From Gyrodactylus bullatarudis (Eukaryota; Platyhelminthes; Monogenea; Gyrodactylidea; Gyrodactylidae): a stretch of 64,000 bases of DNA. This document shows positions 37,480 through 48,501 of this stretch, piece after piece (within the stretch, counting starts at the first letter, position 1; each line of letters starts with the position of its first letter). The notes below the pieces were generated by a model that worked only from the letters and a program-made list of their open reading frames with translations, was not told the DNA's origin and searched no databases. A program made the position numbers and the translations under genes. Location: the NCBI GenBank assembly GCA_012064415.1, contig SSNU01000299.1, positions 8,877 through 72,876 on the forward strand, written 5' to 3'.

Positions 37480-38380
37480 GATATGAATTTAAGATATGTA
37501 GATGATACTTTAATCATCATGAAACTGAATGCATCTATTTCAGAATTTCACAGAGAAATGGATTTAATATCAAGTATACAGAAGAAGATGGAATAGACAA
37601 AGTATTAAGTTTTTTAGATGTTAAATTGACTAGAAAACCTGATGGTACTTTACGGAGAAATATACACAAAAAGAATTCAGATACAGGAAACTATCAACAC
37701 TTCGAAAGCTTTTGTCCAAGAAGTTACAAATCAGATTTAATTATCGGTCTAAACAAGAGAGCCAAGAGAATCGTTAGTTAGGAAGAGTTATTAAATGAGA
37801 TAAACCGGATTAAAAAATACTGAAGTAAAATGGATATCCAAATATAATACATTGAGAAGGCTTTGGAATAATAAACCAACCAACAAGAGACTCAAAATGA
37901 ACAAAGTGAATCGAATGTCCAAATTCCTGTCAGACTAACATTCAAAGGAGATAACTATTACTTAAGAAGAAAGCTGAACAAACTTGTAAACGAAAATTAT
38001 TATGGCATACAATTAAAGGTTGTATTGGAAGGTTTGATCGAATTTCAACTTGAAGACAGGCTAGAACCAAAATAACAATCAAATCTCATATAATGCTTCG
38101 AAGAAACATTGGAAGGACCAAAAGAAGACTTGCTATAAGAATCTACGAGGACCTCAACAAGAAAAGTTCTTCAAACAAAAAACATTTAGATGGATGCGAG
38201 TGTGAGGCAAATGAGGAAATTTTCAAAATTTTATTTAAATGCCCAAACGACAACCCAACAGAATTTAAAATAAGAGAAAAGTTCTTCATAATGAGAGAGG
38301 ACCCAAACCTGTGCATCCACAAGAACCACCTTGGACTTGCAGTTCCCTTAGCCCAATTGATTTTTCATCTCTATAATTAA
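37480..38380 (+). pseudogene. PLE reverse transcriptase plus GIY-YIG endonuclease, degraded
   Basis: NLRYVDDTLIIMKLN holds the polymerase catalytic YVDD box. A frameshift near 37590 leads to KVLSFLDVKLTRKPDGTL, then a C-terminal thumb-like part with a stop near 37780. QIPVRLTFKGDNYYLRRKLN is the linker. The last frame (38093-38380) has NIGRTKRRLAIRIYEDL, the degraded YIGQT.R.L..R..EH nuclease box, then EIFKILFKCPNDNPTEFKIR. This is the only copy here showing both enzyme domains in order. The GIY half of the nuclease and the polymerase N-terminus are lost. Confidence 0.85.
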
Positions 38381-38960
38381 TTTCGGAGTATACATTATTT
38401 TATTCATTCAGAATTCGATCGAAACTACGAAATTCTTGAAAGTCTATCGAACTACGATCGAAGGTACCAATCAAGTAACAAAAGATAGAAATACACTAAA
38501 CTTCCTAAAAATTGTATATAAGTTTGACTATCGCATAAAAAACATTTTCGACCCTCTACTCATGAGTATGTCCATGAATATTAAAATAATTTTCCCAAAT
38601 TCGGCCAACATAAAAGATCGATTTCTCGCATAATTTGAATAGAAATTTCCTGAAATCTTGATCAAAACATTCTCTGCAAATACTCTACCACCAAAAATTT
38701 TTTCATAGACCTCCATTCAATTCTGAACAGGTTTAGTTGTTTTCAGGTTAAAATCATCGAATTTTATATCATTCGAATCGGAATTCAAAATTATACAATG
38801 CTGATTACTTTCAATGTAAAATATTAACTTTGACCAGAGTTCTATAGACTTAAAATCAGAACCCATTTTTAATTTTCATGAAATTAAACGTGAAAAGTCG
38901 GTTGATAGAATGATAGTTATTAATTTCCGAATCAGTGAAAAATGATCTAAAATTAGTTTT

Positions 38961-39966
38961 ATAATAAAATTTATTAAAACTTAGGTCAATATTAGCATTC
39001 TCAGCCATCGTCATCCAAACGTTTCGACGGTTATTGTCTACACACGTCTTCTTCAGTGGTACGACAAGTTTGTCAAAAAACAAATTACTACTTATATACT
39101 TTCATGATAGTTAAATTATGTTAGTTAAATTGATTTTATAATAAAATTTATTAAAACTTAGGTCAAGAAAGAGGTTTTTAATAAATTTTATTCACCTAAA
39201 ATAATCAAAAATCAAAATTTAGACATTAGAAAAATCATTGTTTTAGAACATAGACCACTTAATATTTTGTTATCTAAAATTTATAAAAAAAATAATTTAA
39301 AGGTTGTTTTAAAAAATAATATCAGTCTTGTTGATAAAATTTCCAAAAATGAAAATAACATTTTTGAGGGCTGTGGTATTTATAAATTGAAGTGTAGCTG
39401 TGATAAAAGTTATATTGGTCAAACTGGTAGGAATTTTAGAACAAGAATCAAAGAACATAAAAACAGTATTTTGAGAAATGATAATAAGTCACATGTTTTT
39501 CAACATGTCTTAAACAATAATGGGCATAAAATAAATTTTGAGGAGGTTAAAATTCTTAGTGTGCAGAAAAACTTTAGAAAGAGGTTAATTCATGAAGCTC
39601 TAGAAATAGGCAATAATGATACTTTTAATGGAAATGTTGGTGAAGTGAACATTGAGCAGTGTTGGATTCAGCTTTTTGGCAAAAGAAGGAAGTTAAATTA
39701 AATCGGATGAAAAATTATAACTCTTTTCTGATCTGATTATCTATACTTTATTATCATAGGTCAGCCTCTTGTATTATTGTATTCTCTCATCTGATTGGAC
39801 AAAACTGATAGGTATGAGATCATGAAAGTATATAAGTAGTAATTTGTTTTTTGACAAACTTGTCGTACCACTGAAGAAGACGTGTGTAGACAATAACCGT
39901 CGAAACGTTTGGATGACCATGGCTGAGAATGCTAATATCGATCTAAGTTTTAATAAATTTTATTAT
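38961..39966. mobile_element. PLE segment inside ~140-bp inverted repeats
   Basis: Arm 38961-39107 is inverted at 39830-39966. A 30-bp piece of the arm (TAAAATTTATTAAAACTTAGG) also recurs directly at about 39135, right before the endonuclease frame. In the right arm, read forward, CUGAAGAAGACG...CGUCGAAACG has hammerhead-like boxes with a 4-bp GACG/CGUC stem, but one extra A and no clear stem III. Confidence 0.75.
39162..39701 (+). CDS. PLE GIY-YIG endonuclease, open
   Basis: Uninterrupted frame of 179 codons beginning after a TAG at 39159-39161; first ATG at 39267. The linker (KIIVLEHRPLNILLSKIY) leads into GCGIYKLKCSCDKSYIGQTG and RNFRTRIKEHKNSI, a complete GIY-YIG core with both Tyr, the Gly, Arg and His. 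HVFQHVLNNNGHKINFEEVK supplies the later His and Glu/Asn region, and RLIHEALEIG the end of the fold. The C-terminus lacks the long linker of the 12.6-kb family, so this is a different PLE lineage. Reverse transcriptase is absent, so the copy cannot move by itself. Confidence 0.88.
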   Translation, partial: VKKEVFNKFYSPKIIKNQNLDIRKIIVLEHRPLNILLSKIYKKNNLKVVLKNNISLVDKISKNENNIFEGCGIYKLKCSCDKSYIGQTGRNFRTRIKEHKNSILRNDNKSHVFQHVLNNNGHKINFEEVKILSVQKNFRKRLIHEALEIGNNDTFNGNVGEVNIEQCWIQLFGKRRKLN

Positions 39967-40007
39967 GAAAGTTATTAATTTTGCTCAGAAAATTCAAAAC
40001 TAATAAA

Positions 40008-40095
40008 TGTGATGATTTCGAAAACCGAATTTAAAAGGGGCAGAGGGAAGAGGGTAATTTTTGGTTTATAAGTCGTTAGTCTAACTGTATATGGT
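40008..40095 (+). repeat. Fragment of the 62.0-63.2 kb foldback
   Basis: GATGATTTCGAAAAC and TAATTTTTGGTTTATAAGTC...GTCTAACTGTA match the right arm at 63148-63225. A frame at 40105-40293 after it is unrecognised. Confidence 0.6.
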
Positions 40096-40380
40096 TGAGT
40101 AGAAATGTTTCTTTCTAGGTGCTTAGGTGATATATCCCATAGGAACGTCTTATTTGGTACTGATGCATGTTACAGCTTACTAATGGATCTCAACGAGACT
40201 GGTACGAAAGAAACTCAGAGGGTATTTAAAAATAATTTAAGTATACATTATTGGCAGACATATACGCAAATTTGCTTCTTTTGGACTCGTTAGTATGCTA
40301 CAACCTTGTAAGTATAGGTGATGCACTATTTATTCTTATAATCTTCAACTAAACCTAATTGACATGAAGATGAGAATTAA

Positions 40381-41025
40381 CTATTTTTACAAAAAACTCG
40401 ATATTTTTCTCCGGATTCACAGAAGAAAATAATTTTTTGAATTCTTAAACGGGATGAGCTGATAAGATGTGGATATTCGAAAAAATTCCGAAAAAAACCA
40501 ATCTGACCAAAATTAAGCCTTTTTCAAGTATCGAAATTTCACCAAATTTTCACATTTTCAATTTTTGAACCCAAAATTTTTATCGATTTTAATAATTCGA
40601 TGCAGTTAAGTACTGATATTTGGGATCAAGATTAGATAAAGAATTCAAATTCACCTGTAGAAGTTCACTGAAATTCGTAATTACTGCGGTAAATCAAACC
40701 ATTTGAATTTTTCGATTATCACGAAGGAAATTATCCAGAATCTGGCAGTTTAGCTTTTTCTCAGAAACAGTAAGATGTTTGCTATCTCTATGGCCAAATT
40801 CGAATTATTAGTTCTATTTTGATCCAAAACATCATCACTTAACTGCTTCGAATCATCGAAATCGATAAAAAATGTTATTCTAAAATCGAAAAAGTGGAAA
40901 TTTGGTATATTTTCAAAATTCGAAAATTTTGGTCAGATTGAAATTTTTTCCACATCTTATCAGCTCATCCCGTTTTTTTTCTTCTGTGAATTCAGAGAAA
41001 AATGTCGAGTTTTTTGTAAAAATAG
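40381..41025. mobile_element. Foldback MITE, TTAA target (645 bp)
   Basis: Flanked by TTAA (40377-40380, 41026-41029). Ends CTATTTTTACAAAAAACTCG, inverted at the right, with arms of about 200 bp including ATGAGCTGATAAGATGTGG. Piggybac or Kolobok by target; the end is unlike the CCCT ends. Confidence 0.8.
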
Positions 41026-41029
41026 TTAA

Positions 41030-43330
41030 TTGTTGAAAAATTTATTTTGATGATTTTAATTCTCCAAAAATGTTATTTTATATGGCGTAAATTTGTGGAA
41101 ATTCGTATATGATACGGTTTTAAAATTTTCAATTTGTGATGTGGATGAACTTAGAAAAAATTTTGAGAATAATCCTTTGATGATCCTTAAAGAAATGTAC
41201 ATTTGGTGTTAATATATATATACATATATCTTTAACTTCTATTTTAATCAATATTCAATTATTTAGTTTCTTCGAACTAACACATATTCTTCCTCAGTGC
41301 TAAACAAAATTTATGAATTATTAATCAGTATCTAAATAATTCAAAGTTTATTTTTAATTGAATAGGCTGAGTCATATGATGAAATATAATGTGAGAAATT
41401 ATAATAAAATAGGATAATTATTTTTGCAATTTTGAAAATGAAAACATTCGAATAATAAATAATTCGACTTGAAAATAAAATTGATGAATTAATCATGGGA
41501 AATCGAAATGTGAAGGAATATAAAAATAGAAATTAAACGATCTATGAATTTATAACTTTGATCTGGATCACAAGAAAATAATTTCGAAAGCAATTCTTTT
41601 AAGCAATCTTTTAAGGCTTTTTGATAGAAACTAGTGAGAAAAATAGTGTAGTAAAATGATTGAGAACATAAAAGAACATGAACAGGATGAGTTCTTTACA
41701 ATTAAACTATCAACACTTGCATGAAAAATGGGGTCTCCTAGACCCCAGGGGAACTTTGAATGAGCATAATTTTTTTAATTCACAAATTTTTCTGTATAAA
41801 TTTTAAATAAAGCTTTGAGGTAACAAAAAAGTAGCGTTTTTATATTTTGAAATTATATATTGTTTGGTTGTTGAGCTAGTACTAATTTATGAATTTTAAC
41901 TTAATAAGTAAATGTGGTCTTGAAAACCCCACACTGTTTCTTGTTTTCAAACAGGGTTGTTTGAATATAAGAACTTATCGGTAGGACTAGTGGAAACCTC
42001 ACGAATCTGTATATTATATATATAATAATAATATTATATATATTTTTTCTTCTTTTTATCTATTTTCCTTCAACTTATTATTATTTTTGTACATCATAAC
42101 TATTTTATATGAAAATGATAATTTTAAAGCAGAACTTATGAATTGCTCAATAAATTTCATTTCATTTAAAGATACCATGTAATACTGTGTTATTAATTAC
42201 ATGGTTTTTAAAAAATGGTAGAAAGTTCGCGCATATACCTCCGCGCACGATAAACACATAAGGAGATTCCTCCAGTCCTACCAACTTATCTTTTACGATA
42301 GAATCATTATTACATTCGTGGAAAAAATAAAAATACCTCTGCCCTTCGCTCTCTATCCAGAAAGAAAACGTAGATATCTCTTTATTTTGGAGACTATGAG
42401 TATAAGAATATGGAATTCGAAGATGATTTCGTAGTCCAGATTCTCAAAGAATCAATGATCTATTCTAGATTCACAGTCATCAAACATTACATAAGATATG
42501 ATAAAAAATCATACGGAGATATTTGACAAAATAGAGATAATGAAAAGCTAATATAGAAAAATATAATAAAAAACCAATATAAACCATAAAATTGAATCAA
42601 ATAATACAACTTCACTAACAGATGTTTGATATCTGGATTCCTAAAAAAATTGAAATTTTTAGAACTATAGAATGAGATAGTAAAATATATTTCGATTTTT
42701 ACATGCAATAATACTCACATAGTACTGTATCTGTTTAAAGGGTTAATCAGTGTTACATTCAGAATATCAATATATTTTTCACACTCATTTTTCAAAAAAT
42801 TACTCACTCTTTTATAGCCCTGTCATAGTCGTTTAAATCATGTTTTATGTTATTATATGGCTTAAATTTCTCAACTAAATTAAACTAGACTTAATTAAGA
42901 GGTTATTTTATTCAAAGTGGAAATTATTTCTTTCGAAGCAATTATGTTATTTAGGATAATAACTTTTATCAAAAAATTTTACCTGTCCATATAGACTTTT
43001 GATATACAATACTGTTCGATATATTGAGCAATATTGAAATGCAATATTCATCCAATATATATGTTACCGAACAAATCGTGAATCAGAAAATATGAGAATT
43101 TCCTAATATATTTTTTGAATGTATTTTTACTAGCTTCTTTACTAGGTTATAAATTAGATACACGCTGAGTCTTATCTCTAAGAGAAAATTTGTGACTTCT
43201 ACGCATCCAATTAGAGATACTAAAAGAATGAAGCACTTATCCCTCGTCACCAGAAGAACCTATAACATCTAAATTAAATATCTGAAATACCTAAAAATAA
43301 AAACAAAAATAATTTCCAGGTTTAAATAAA
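41030..43330. other. No gene; PLE tail and small repeat pieces
   Basis: Contains a PLE tail-like stretch (below), the palindrome GGGGTCTCCTAGACCCC at 41728, and an eroded mariner-type end at 42896-42940. GTTACCGAACAAATCG at 43073, preceded by ATATAT, is a solo GTTAC end. The frame 42487-42708 (-) is unrecognised. Confidence 0.5.
42050..42170 (+). repeat. PLE terminal-repeat fragment
   Basis: TATTTTCCTTCAACTTATTA...AGCAGAACTTATGAATTGC...AATAAATTTCATTTCAT aligns with the 172-bp repeat at 12447. Shorter relatives lie at 43612-43680 (-) and 50040-50105 (+). Confidence 0.7.
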
Positions 43331-44250
43331 GTCAATTGGATAGATAACGCCTCGAAATAAATGTACAAGCTAATAAATATGTTACTTATACCTCTGCCCC
43401 ATTTTCATTTACTAATAATATTCGAGTGTTATTCCGACCAATGAGATTAAAGCTAGAATTATCTTTATCCGTTTGATTCTCTCCCAATTTCACAATACTC
43501 TATATATAATTATACATCATTTTATAGAAAATTTTCTATTCTTTCTTATGGTATAGAAAATATTTTCTAGGATCCTTTATTACTGAAATACATAACTTCT
43601 TAATCCATGATATGAAATGAAAAATTTATTGAACAACTCATATGTTCTGCTTTACAATTTTCATTTTCATATAAAAAAGTTGATAGAAATTAATCTTCTC
43701 ACAAAATATGTAAAATAATATAATATTTATAACTCTATGTTTTTATATAAGAATAATATTATAAATGCATCTTGTTAATGTTATTTTTTTCTTTCTTTCG
43801 TTGATAAAGAGTTGGTACATATATGATAACTAGTATCAAAGCATTTGTAATTTACGGTCAGGCATTATACTTTATGAAGATAAATAGTATTTTGTGACAA
43901 TCTGTTCATTACTTTCTCTTTATATTGTTTCTCTTCCTGAAACAATCACTTTATATCAGTTAATCGTTCATTATGAATTACATTTAATCTACATGTCCCT
44001 TTTTTAATTTGTTGATAATAATAATAACTTTGTTTTTATTTTAGAAATATTTTCACAAGCTGATGGTGAAGATTCCCACAGCAATAGACAGCCTTTTATT
44101 CTGTGTATTTGATTTCTTTTTATTTTTAATTAATTATGGGCTGAAAAATATCATGAGGAGAGCAGTTTATTATTTTTTTTGTCTTTGCAATGGCTCTAGA
44201 TACATGATAATTCAAGCTACTTTCAACAAATTAGTTTGTGACTGGTAAAT

Positions 44251-44305
44251 TTAATCTTTTTAATTCTAATGATCAGTGAAGACTTTGATATTTATGAAGA
44301 GTCAG
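44251..44305 (+). repeat. Detached 55-bp part of PLE ribozyme module
   Basis: Identical to 45986-46040, which directly follows the ribozyme module there. Here it lies 546 bases before the module, with the PLE tail frame between. The 61-residue frame at 44063-44248 just before it is unrecognised. Confidence 0.75.
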
Positions 44306-44424
44306 TTGAGGATAAAAAGGAATGAACATGAAAAATGATTAGCAAAACAATAAATATCTTCACAAGACATATTTTGAGTAATTTAATGTTGATTCACTAA
44401 ATATTTTGATACTAGTATATATAT

Positions 44425-44490
44425 GTTACCGTACAAAGCCTGAATCAGTAAATCTCTAGATTTACTAGTACAAAGCCTGAATCAGTACTA
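44425..44490 (+). repeat. Truncated GTTAC-family end
   Basis: GTTACCGTACAAAGCCTGAA with its tandem second copy matches the start of the 60926 element, then breaks off into the PLE tail. Confidence 0.75.
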
Positions 44491-44494
44491 CTAT

Positions 44495-44746
44495 GAGCAA
44501 GTAGTTGAATCTACGTCTCAATGCAATAATCTACAGTCTTCTTCCCTAGTAACAAGTACAAATGAGAGAAAAAGTGAAAACTCAGAAAAGTCAACGAAAG
44601 TTGATAATCTAATCATCTCTCAACCTGTAATTAGCGGAAATAGAAATAGTAAGAAACCTGCACCTGCAATCACTAAGAAGGACAGAAAATGTAAAAGTCT
44701 AAGTGGGCAACCAACGATGTATAGATACGTTAGGAAGAAACAATGA
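44495..44746 (+). pseudogene. PLE protein C-terminal tail
   Basis: Frame of 83 codons ending at TGA 44744-44746. EQVVESTSQC and VTSTNERKS are shared with the minus-strand fragment at 48178-48501. KVDNLIISQPVIS and a final SGQPTMYRYVRKKQ mirror VIDNQIMSQPAIS and SGQLLIDGFL in the 12.6-kb PLE. This is the low-complexity tail after the endonuclease, with no catalytic part. It is followed by a hammerhead 140 bases on, as in the 12.6-kb copy. Confidence 0.75.
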
Positions 44747-44851
44747 TCCTGGAGACAAACAACCAATTGAATTGAAATCCCTCCTTCCCCTTGTGCTCTA
44801 TTGTGCTCAAATCCGATTGAACCAATCAGAGGATTTTATTAAACATTTTAT

Positions 44852-44978
44852 CTGTTTTAAAATTGTATATATATCTAGCCGGTGTAAGAGTCTGATGAGA
44901 TCCGGTGAAATATAAGCTTTATCACTAAATATTCACTTGTCTGCTAAATCCTTACAATGAATTCTTCATTGGAAACAG
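44852..44978 (+). repeat. PLE ribozyme module, copy 1 (127 bp)
   Basis: Identical over 127 bases to 45859-45985. Starts CTGTTTTAAAATTGTATATA and ends TTCATTGGAAACAG. Confidence 0.85.
44889..44926 (+). ncRNA. Hammerhead ribozyme
   Basis: CUGAUGA at 44892-44898, GAUCCGGU, GAAA at 44907-44910, stem III AUA/UAU plus AA/UU around GC with a bulged U, C17 at 44923. Stem I AGU/ACU, probably extended by GUG (44882-44884) with CAC (44934-44936) across an internal loop. Cleavage is predicted after 44923. Confidence 0.85.
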
Positions 44979-45124
44979 ATAATATTTCTGTTTAGCCCGT
45001 GCTCTAAGTGTGTCAATATGACATTATAGACATCAGAAAAACCTTTTGATATCATAAAGAAGGAGGAGAAGGGATTCCTTCCTTAGAGATAATGCTGTAT
45101 GAATTTTACTGAACTCGTAGATTA

Positions 45125-45420
45125 GGTTTTTATAAATAACCTTTCTTTCATATATAATAAAGAATAAAGTAGTGGTTGGAATAAAGAAAGAAGTTTTAGT
45201 TGGAGAATGCATGTATTTGAAACAATAGTGTGATTGAATACAATAAAGGCTAATAAAATTACATTTGATGATGAAAGAGAGTTTTGATGATTTTGATGAT
45301 TCACCACGAGCTGTACACAGAGAAATATGAACTGTGTACCCACGTGATTAAACAAATTAACCTCCATCATTTCTATCGCTTAAAGGAAGGTTCTCTTCTC
45401 TGATTGGTTAATAATGAGTT
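45125..45420 (-). repeat. Dispersed repeat shared with 24.7 kb
   Basis: On the minus strand GGAGGTTAATTTGTTTAATC onward matches 24765-24900. The 82-residue frame at 45122-45370 has no recognised domain. Confidence 0.55.
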
Positions 45421-45704
45421 TTTACAAAATAAATTAGTGAGTTATTGTTGTTATTGGTTAGTAGCATTACGAATAATAATATAAATGTTTGATGGTTGTA
45501 ACGTTGTTGTTACATACATAAATTATGTCATCCAAAGTATTTTGTAAGAAATAAAGATATTCGTAATTCGTATATTTTTCTGAGATTTCTCGCCACAGCT
45601 TTTTTCCTCCTTCAAATTAACTTAGAGTGTTTTATCGTCCATCTATTTGATTTTTTGTTGATTGAATACATTTCTTGTTTGTCGATAAAGTTTATTTTTC
45701 TTAA

Positions 45705-45856
45705 GGGTTAATTCCAAAAAACACCCCAAGAATTTCCAAAAATCACCCCAAAGGAAATATTTTTCCAAAAATCACCCCAAAAATTTCCAAAAGTCACCCC
45801 AATAGGAAAAAATTTTCCTAAAATCTCCCCTAAAATTTCCAAAAATCACCCCAATA
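45705..45856 (+). repeat. Minisatellite, unit AAATTTCCAAAAATCACCCC
   Basis: About five imperfect units of 20-30 bases starting TTAAGGGTTAATTCC. The same start and two units recur at 63463-63515. Confidence 0.8.
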
Positions 45857-45858
45857 GA

Positions 45859-46040
45859 CTGTTTTAAAATTGTATATATATCTAGCCGGTGTAAGAGTCT
45901 GATGAGATCCGGTGAAATATAAGCTTTATCACTAAATATTCACTTGTCTGCTAAATCCTTACAATGAATTCTTCATTGGAAACAGTTAATCTTTTTAATT
46001 CTAATGATCAGTGAAGACTTTGATATTTATGAAGAGTCAG
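45859..46040 (+). repeat. PLE ribozyme module, copy 2 (182 bp)
   Basis: 127 bases identical to 44852-44978, joined directly to 55 bases identical to 44251-44305. It lies immediately after the minisatellite and has no coding part. Confidence 0.85.
45896..45933 (+). ncRNA. Hammerhead ribozyme
   Basis: Same sequence as the copy at 44889. CUGAUGA at 45899-45905, GAAA at 45914-45917, predicted cleavage after C 45930. Confidence 0.85.
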
Positions 46041-46852
46041 GAACGCAGGTTTTTTATTGTAGTTAATCCTGTAATTACTTACAAGTAGCTTTGAGAATTT
46101 ATTTATTAGAGTTAAACGATATTTTATTTATCTATTGACTCTATTCGGTTCGTGTGAAAACCTGATGAGTTGACAAATCTGTACTCGTGACATACAGTTT
46201 CATGTCGATATCTTTTTTGGGCATACGACTTCAATTCATCAGAGACTATCGTTGAAGCAGGTAATATTTTATTCTTGATAATCTTGAATTAAGTCTCTTT
46301 CGATCGATTTTTCACAGTCTGCATGGATATATAAAGGTCCGCATTTGAGCCTCTCGCGCATCGGTCTTATAGCATACAGCGATGATAATCGTAAGAATTT
46401 CCCATATCTTGAATTGGATTTGCTAAAGAAGGTTCCTAAATTATGTTAGATAACGAAAACTAACCATCTCTAATCGAAATTTTAGCCCGATATCTTCTTA
46501 TCAAATGACTTGGCTGATTTGATGATCTTCATCATTCTTTCACTTATGTTTTTTTTAGACTGGAATTAATCCTAAACGTTGACACAGTTCAACAATAACA
46601 ACTAGATCTTGCCGAAAGATCAATCCAGTTGATAAATGTCTATCACAATTTTCATGATTTACATATTTTATATTCATGAATAAATTTCATGAATATATAC
46701 ATTTTTCTTGCAATACAGGCTGCAGACATTCAGCAGATAACATTGTGAGCTAGATTCTATTTTATTGTTAATCTTGTAATGCAGATTAATTTTCACATAC
46801 AAGGCAACTGTCAAAGCTTGATTCTTGAAAAAGAAATTAGAATAAAACTTAC

Positions 46853-47167
46853 ATTACTTGTGTCAAAATTATGATTCTCTAAAAGAATCTTCTTATCCTT
46901 ATCAGAAACTTTGGTGATGTTATTATCAGATAAAATTTTTTCGAGTAAGGATATGAGCTGATTTTTATCCGTTGTAATTACATTTTCAGCCCTTTTTTGA
47001 AGACAAATATGCATTATAGGACGAATCTTTTTGTCCAGAGTAAGCTTAGAGGATTTTTCATTCATAGTTGGACGCTACACTTTGGAAAGATTAGCAAGAT
47101 AAGATATTGAATGAACCTCATAGAGACTACGGATCTTCTGCTTTTGTTCAGCTGTCAGTTTGGTCAT
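46853..47167 (-). pseudogene. Possible coding exon, unrecognised
   Basis: Read leftward from ATG at 47167: 30 codons (MTKLTAEQKQKIRSLYEVHS...), a TAG at 47075-47077, then the same frame goes on for 74 codons, rich in Lys (DKKIRPIMHICLQKR; SLLEKILSDNNITKVSDKDK), up to TCAAATGA-type codons HNFDTSN. GTAAGT follows at 46847-46852, a good splice donor. Balanced composition and one clean frame of exactly 105 codons suggest true coding ancestry, possibly a captured or host exon. I do not recognise the protein. A downstream exon was not found with confidence. Confidence 0.4.
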
Positions 47168-47689
47168 GGGTTGAGAAAGGTGAATAAAGAAAATGAATAT
47201 CTTTAGTGTGAGAATTTAAGATAAAAAGGGGGTCGATCACATATCCATGTTAGTGTTTTTGAAAACGATTGGGGTACTCTATACACTATAGGGTACAGTA
47301 AAGTGAGGCGATCTATTATCCATAATATCATATCTGAAAAATTTTTGTAATGTTTATCTAGCTTAGGATAAGGGAGGGGGCGAGAAATCCGTGTTTTAGG
47401 ATTTTTAACCTTAAGATTAAGAAGTTATGTATTTCAGTAATAAAGGATCCTAGAAAATATTTTCTATACCATAAGAAAGAATAGAAAATTTTCTATAAAA
47501 TGAGGTATAATTATATATAGAGTCTTGTGAAATTGGGAGTGAGTCAAAGGGATAAAGATAATTCTAGCTTTAATCTCATTGGTCGGAATAACACTCGAAT
47601 ATTATTAGTAAATGAAAATGGGGCAGAGGTATAAGTAACATATTTATTAGCTTGTACATTTATTTCGAGGCGTTATCTATCCAATTGAC

Positions 47690-48177
47690 TGTACAGTAAA
47701 TGATTCTATGTACCATGTAAGTGTTCTTGTAGTGTTTACACTGAAAAAAGTAAATGTTAGCCTTTTTCTATACGTTTTTCTTCTTTATGATGTATATTTG
47801 AATTAAATTACTTAAGAAGATTTTGGATCATCTACTATTGAGAAGGAGAAGGAATTAGAAAACAAGCCATGAGTTGTTAGAACATTAAAATAGAAGTTCA
47901 ACAAAGACTTGGATGAGGTGATTGACTAATTCAACTTGATTAAATTGTTCTTGTCAATGATAGCCCAGCATAGCTCATTCTTCTGATCGTTCATGAGATT
48001 AAAAATCTTGTTACTGTAGTTGTTTGAATTAATTTCCTTGATAACTGTATTAAATCCTTCTATGATGCACAATCAGTAATAAATGATCAGGAATTTACAG
48101 GACTTCTGTATTTATGTATTTTTCAAATTTTTTGACAGCAAACATGTTGTTTCAATTTTTTTGAATTTTCACCACGA
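47690..48177. other. No gene recognised
   Basis: AT-rich spacer after the inverted-repeat region. Confidence 0.5.
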
Positions 48178-48501
48178 TCAAACATCAAACGAGTAACATG
48201 GAACACTTTTTCTCTCATTTGTACTTGTTACTGGGGTAGAGGACTGTAGTTGATTGCATTGAGACGTAGATTCAACTACTTGTTCATTTTGTTCACTAGT
48301 TGGATTAACTACATTGTTCTCTGCAATTTGGTTGGAGTTAGCAACAGGAGTCTCTGCTAATAACTTTGCAACCTTTTTGTTTGCAACTTTTTCTTGTTCT
48401 TGAAACACTTTTTACCTGTGAAACCCAATTGGACAGTCAATTGGATTGGCTTGGAACAAGATACTGAAATTGCTCACATCAGCAGTCTCATTTGGTGCCA
48501 T
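48178..48501 (-). pseudogene. PLE protein fragment, post-nuclease region
   Basis: Read leftward: MAPNETADVSNFSILFQANP aligns with the FSILYQ region of the 12.6-kb PLE, then IGFHR, a stop, KVFQEQEKVANKKVAKLLAE, which parallels FIKGKQLAKIEKIL. It ends in a Gln/Ser/Thr-rich tail with EQVVESTSQC and VTSTNERKS shared with 44495-44746. One in-frame stop near 48412. The catalytic part is absent. It belongs to the same family as the 44.5-kb tail. Confidence 0.65.

Larger units (their letters stand above)
43331..47689. repeat. 4.36-kb region framed by ~274-bp inverted repeats
   Basis: Arm 43331-43604 (GTCAATTGGATAGATAACGC at the outer end) is inverted at 47416-47689 with few differences. A third, more diverged outer end lies at 24421. 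No target duplication is obvious. The interior carries PLE tails, two ribozymes, a minisatellite and a possible exon, probably from nested insertions. Confidence 0.75.

Noticed and set aside
42487..42708. 73-codon minus-strand frame rich in Phe, Tyr and Ile
   Set aside because: Composition is what AT-rich DNA gives by chance; no domain or homologous copy.
24765..45370. A conserved short protein MEVNLF.HVGT in two copies
   Set aside because: The similarity extends outside the frames and the C-termini diverge; it is a DNA repeat.
45711..45856. A CRISPR-like array
   Set aside because: Units abut with no unique spacers and vary in length; a minisatellite in eukaryotic DNA.
46161..46190. CTGATGAG resembling a hammerhead core
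   Set aside because: No GAAA box at a workable distance and no closing stems.
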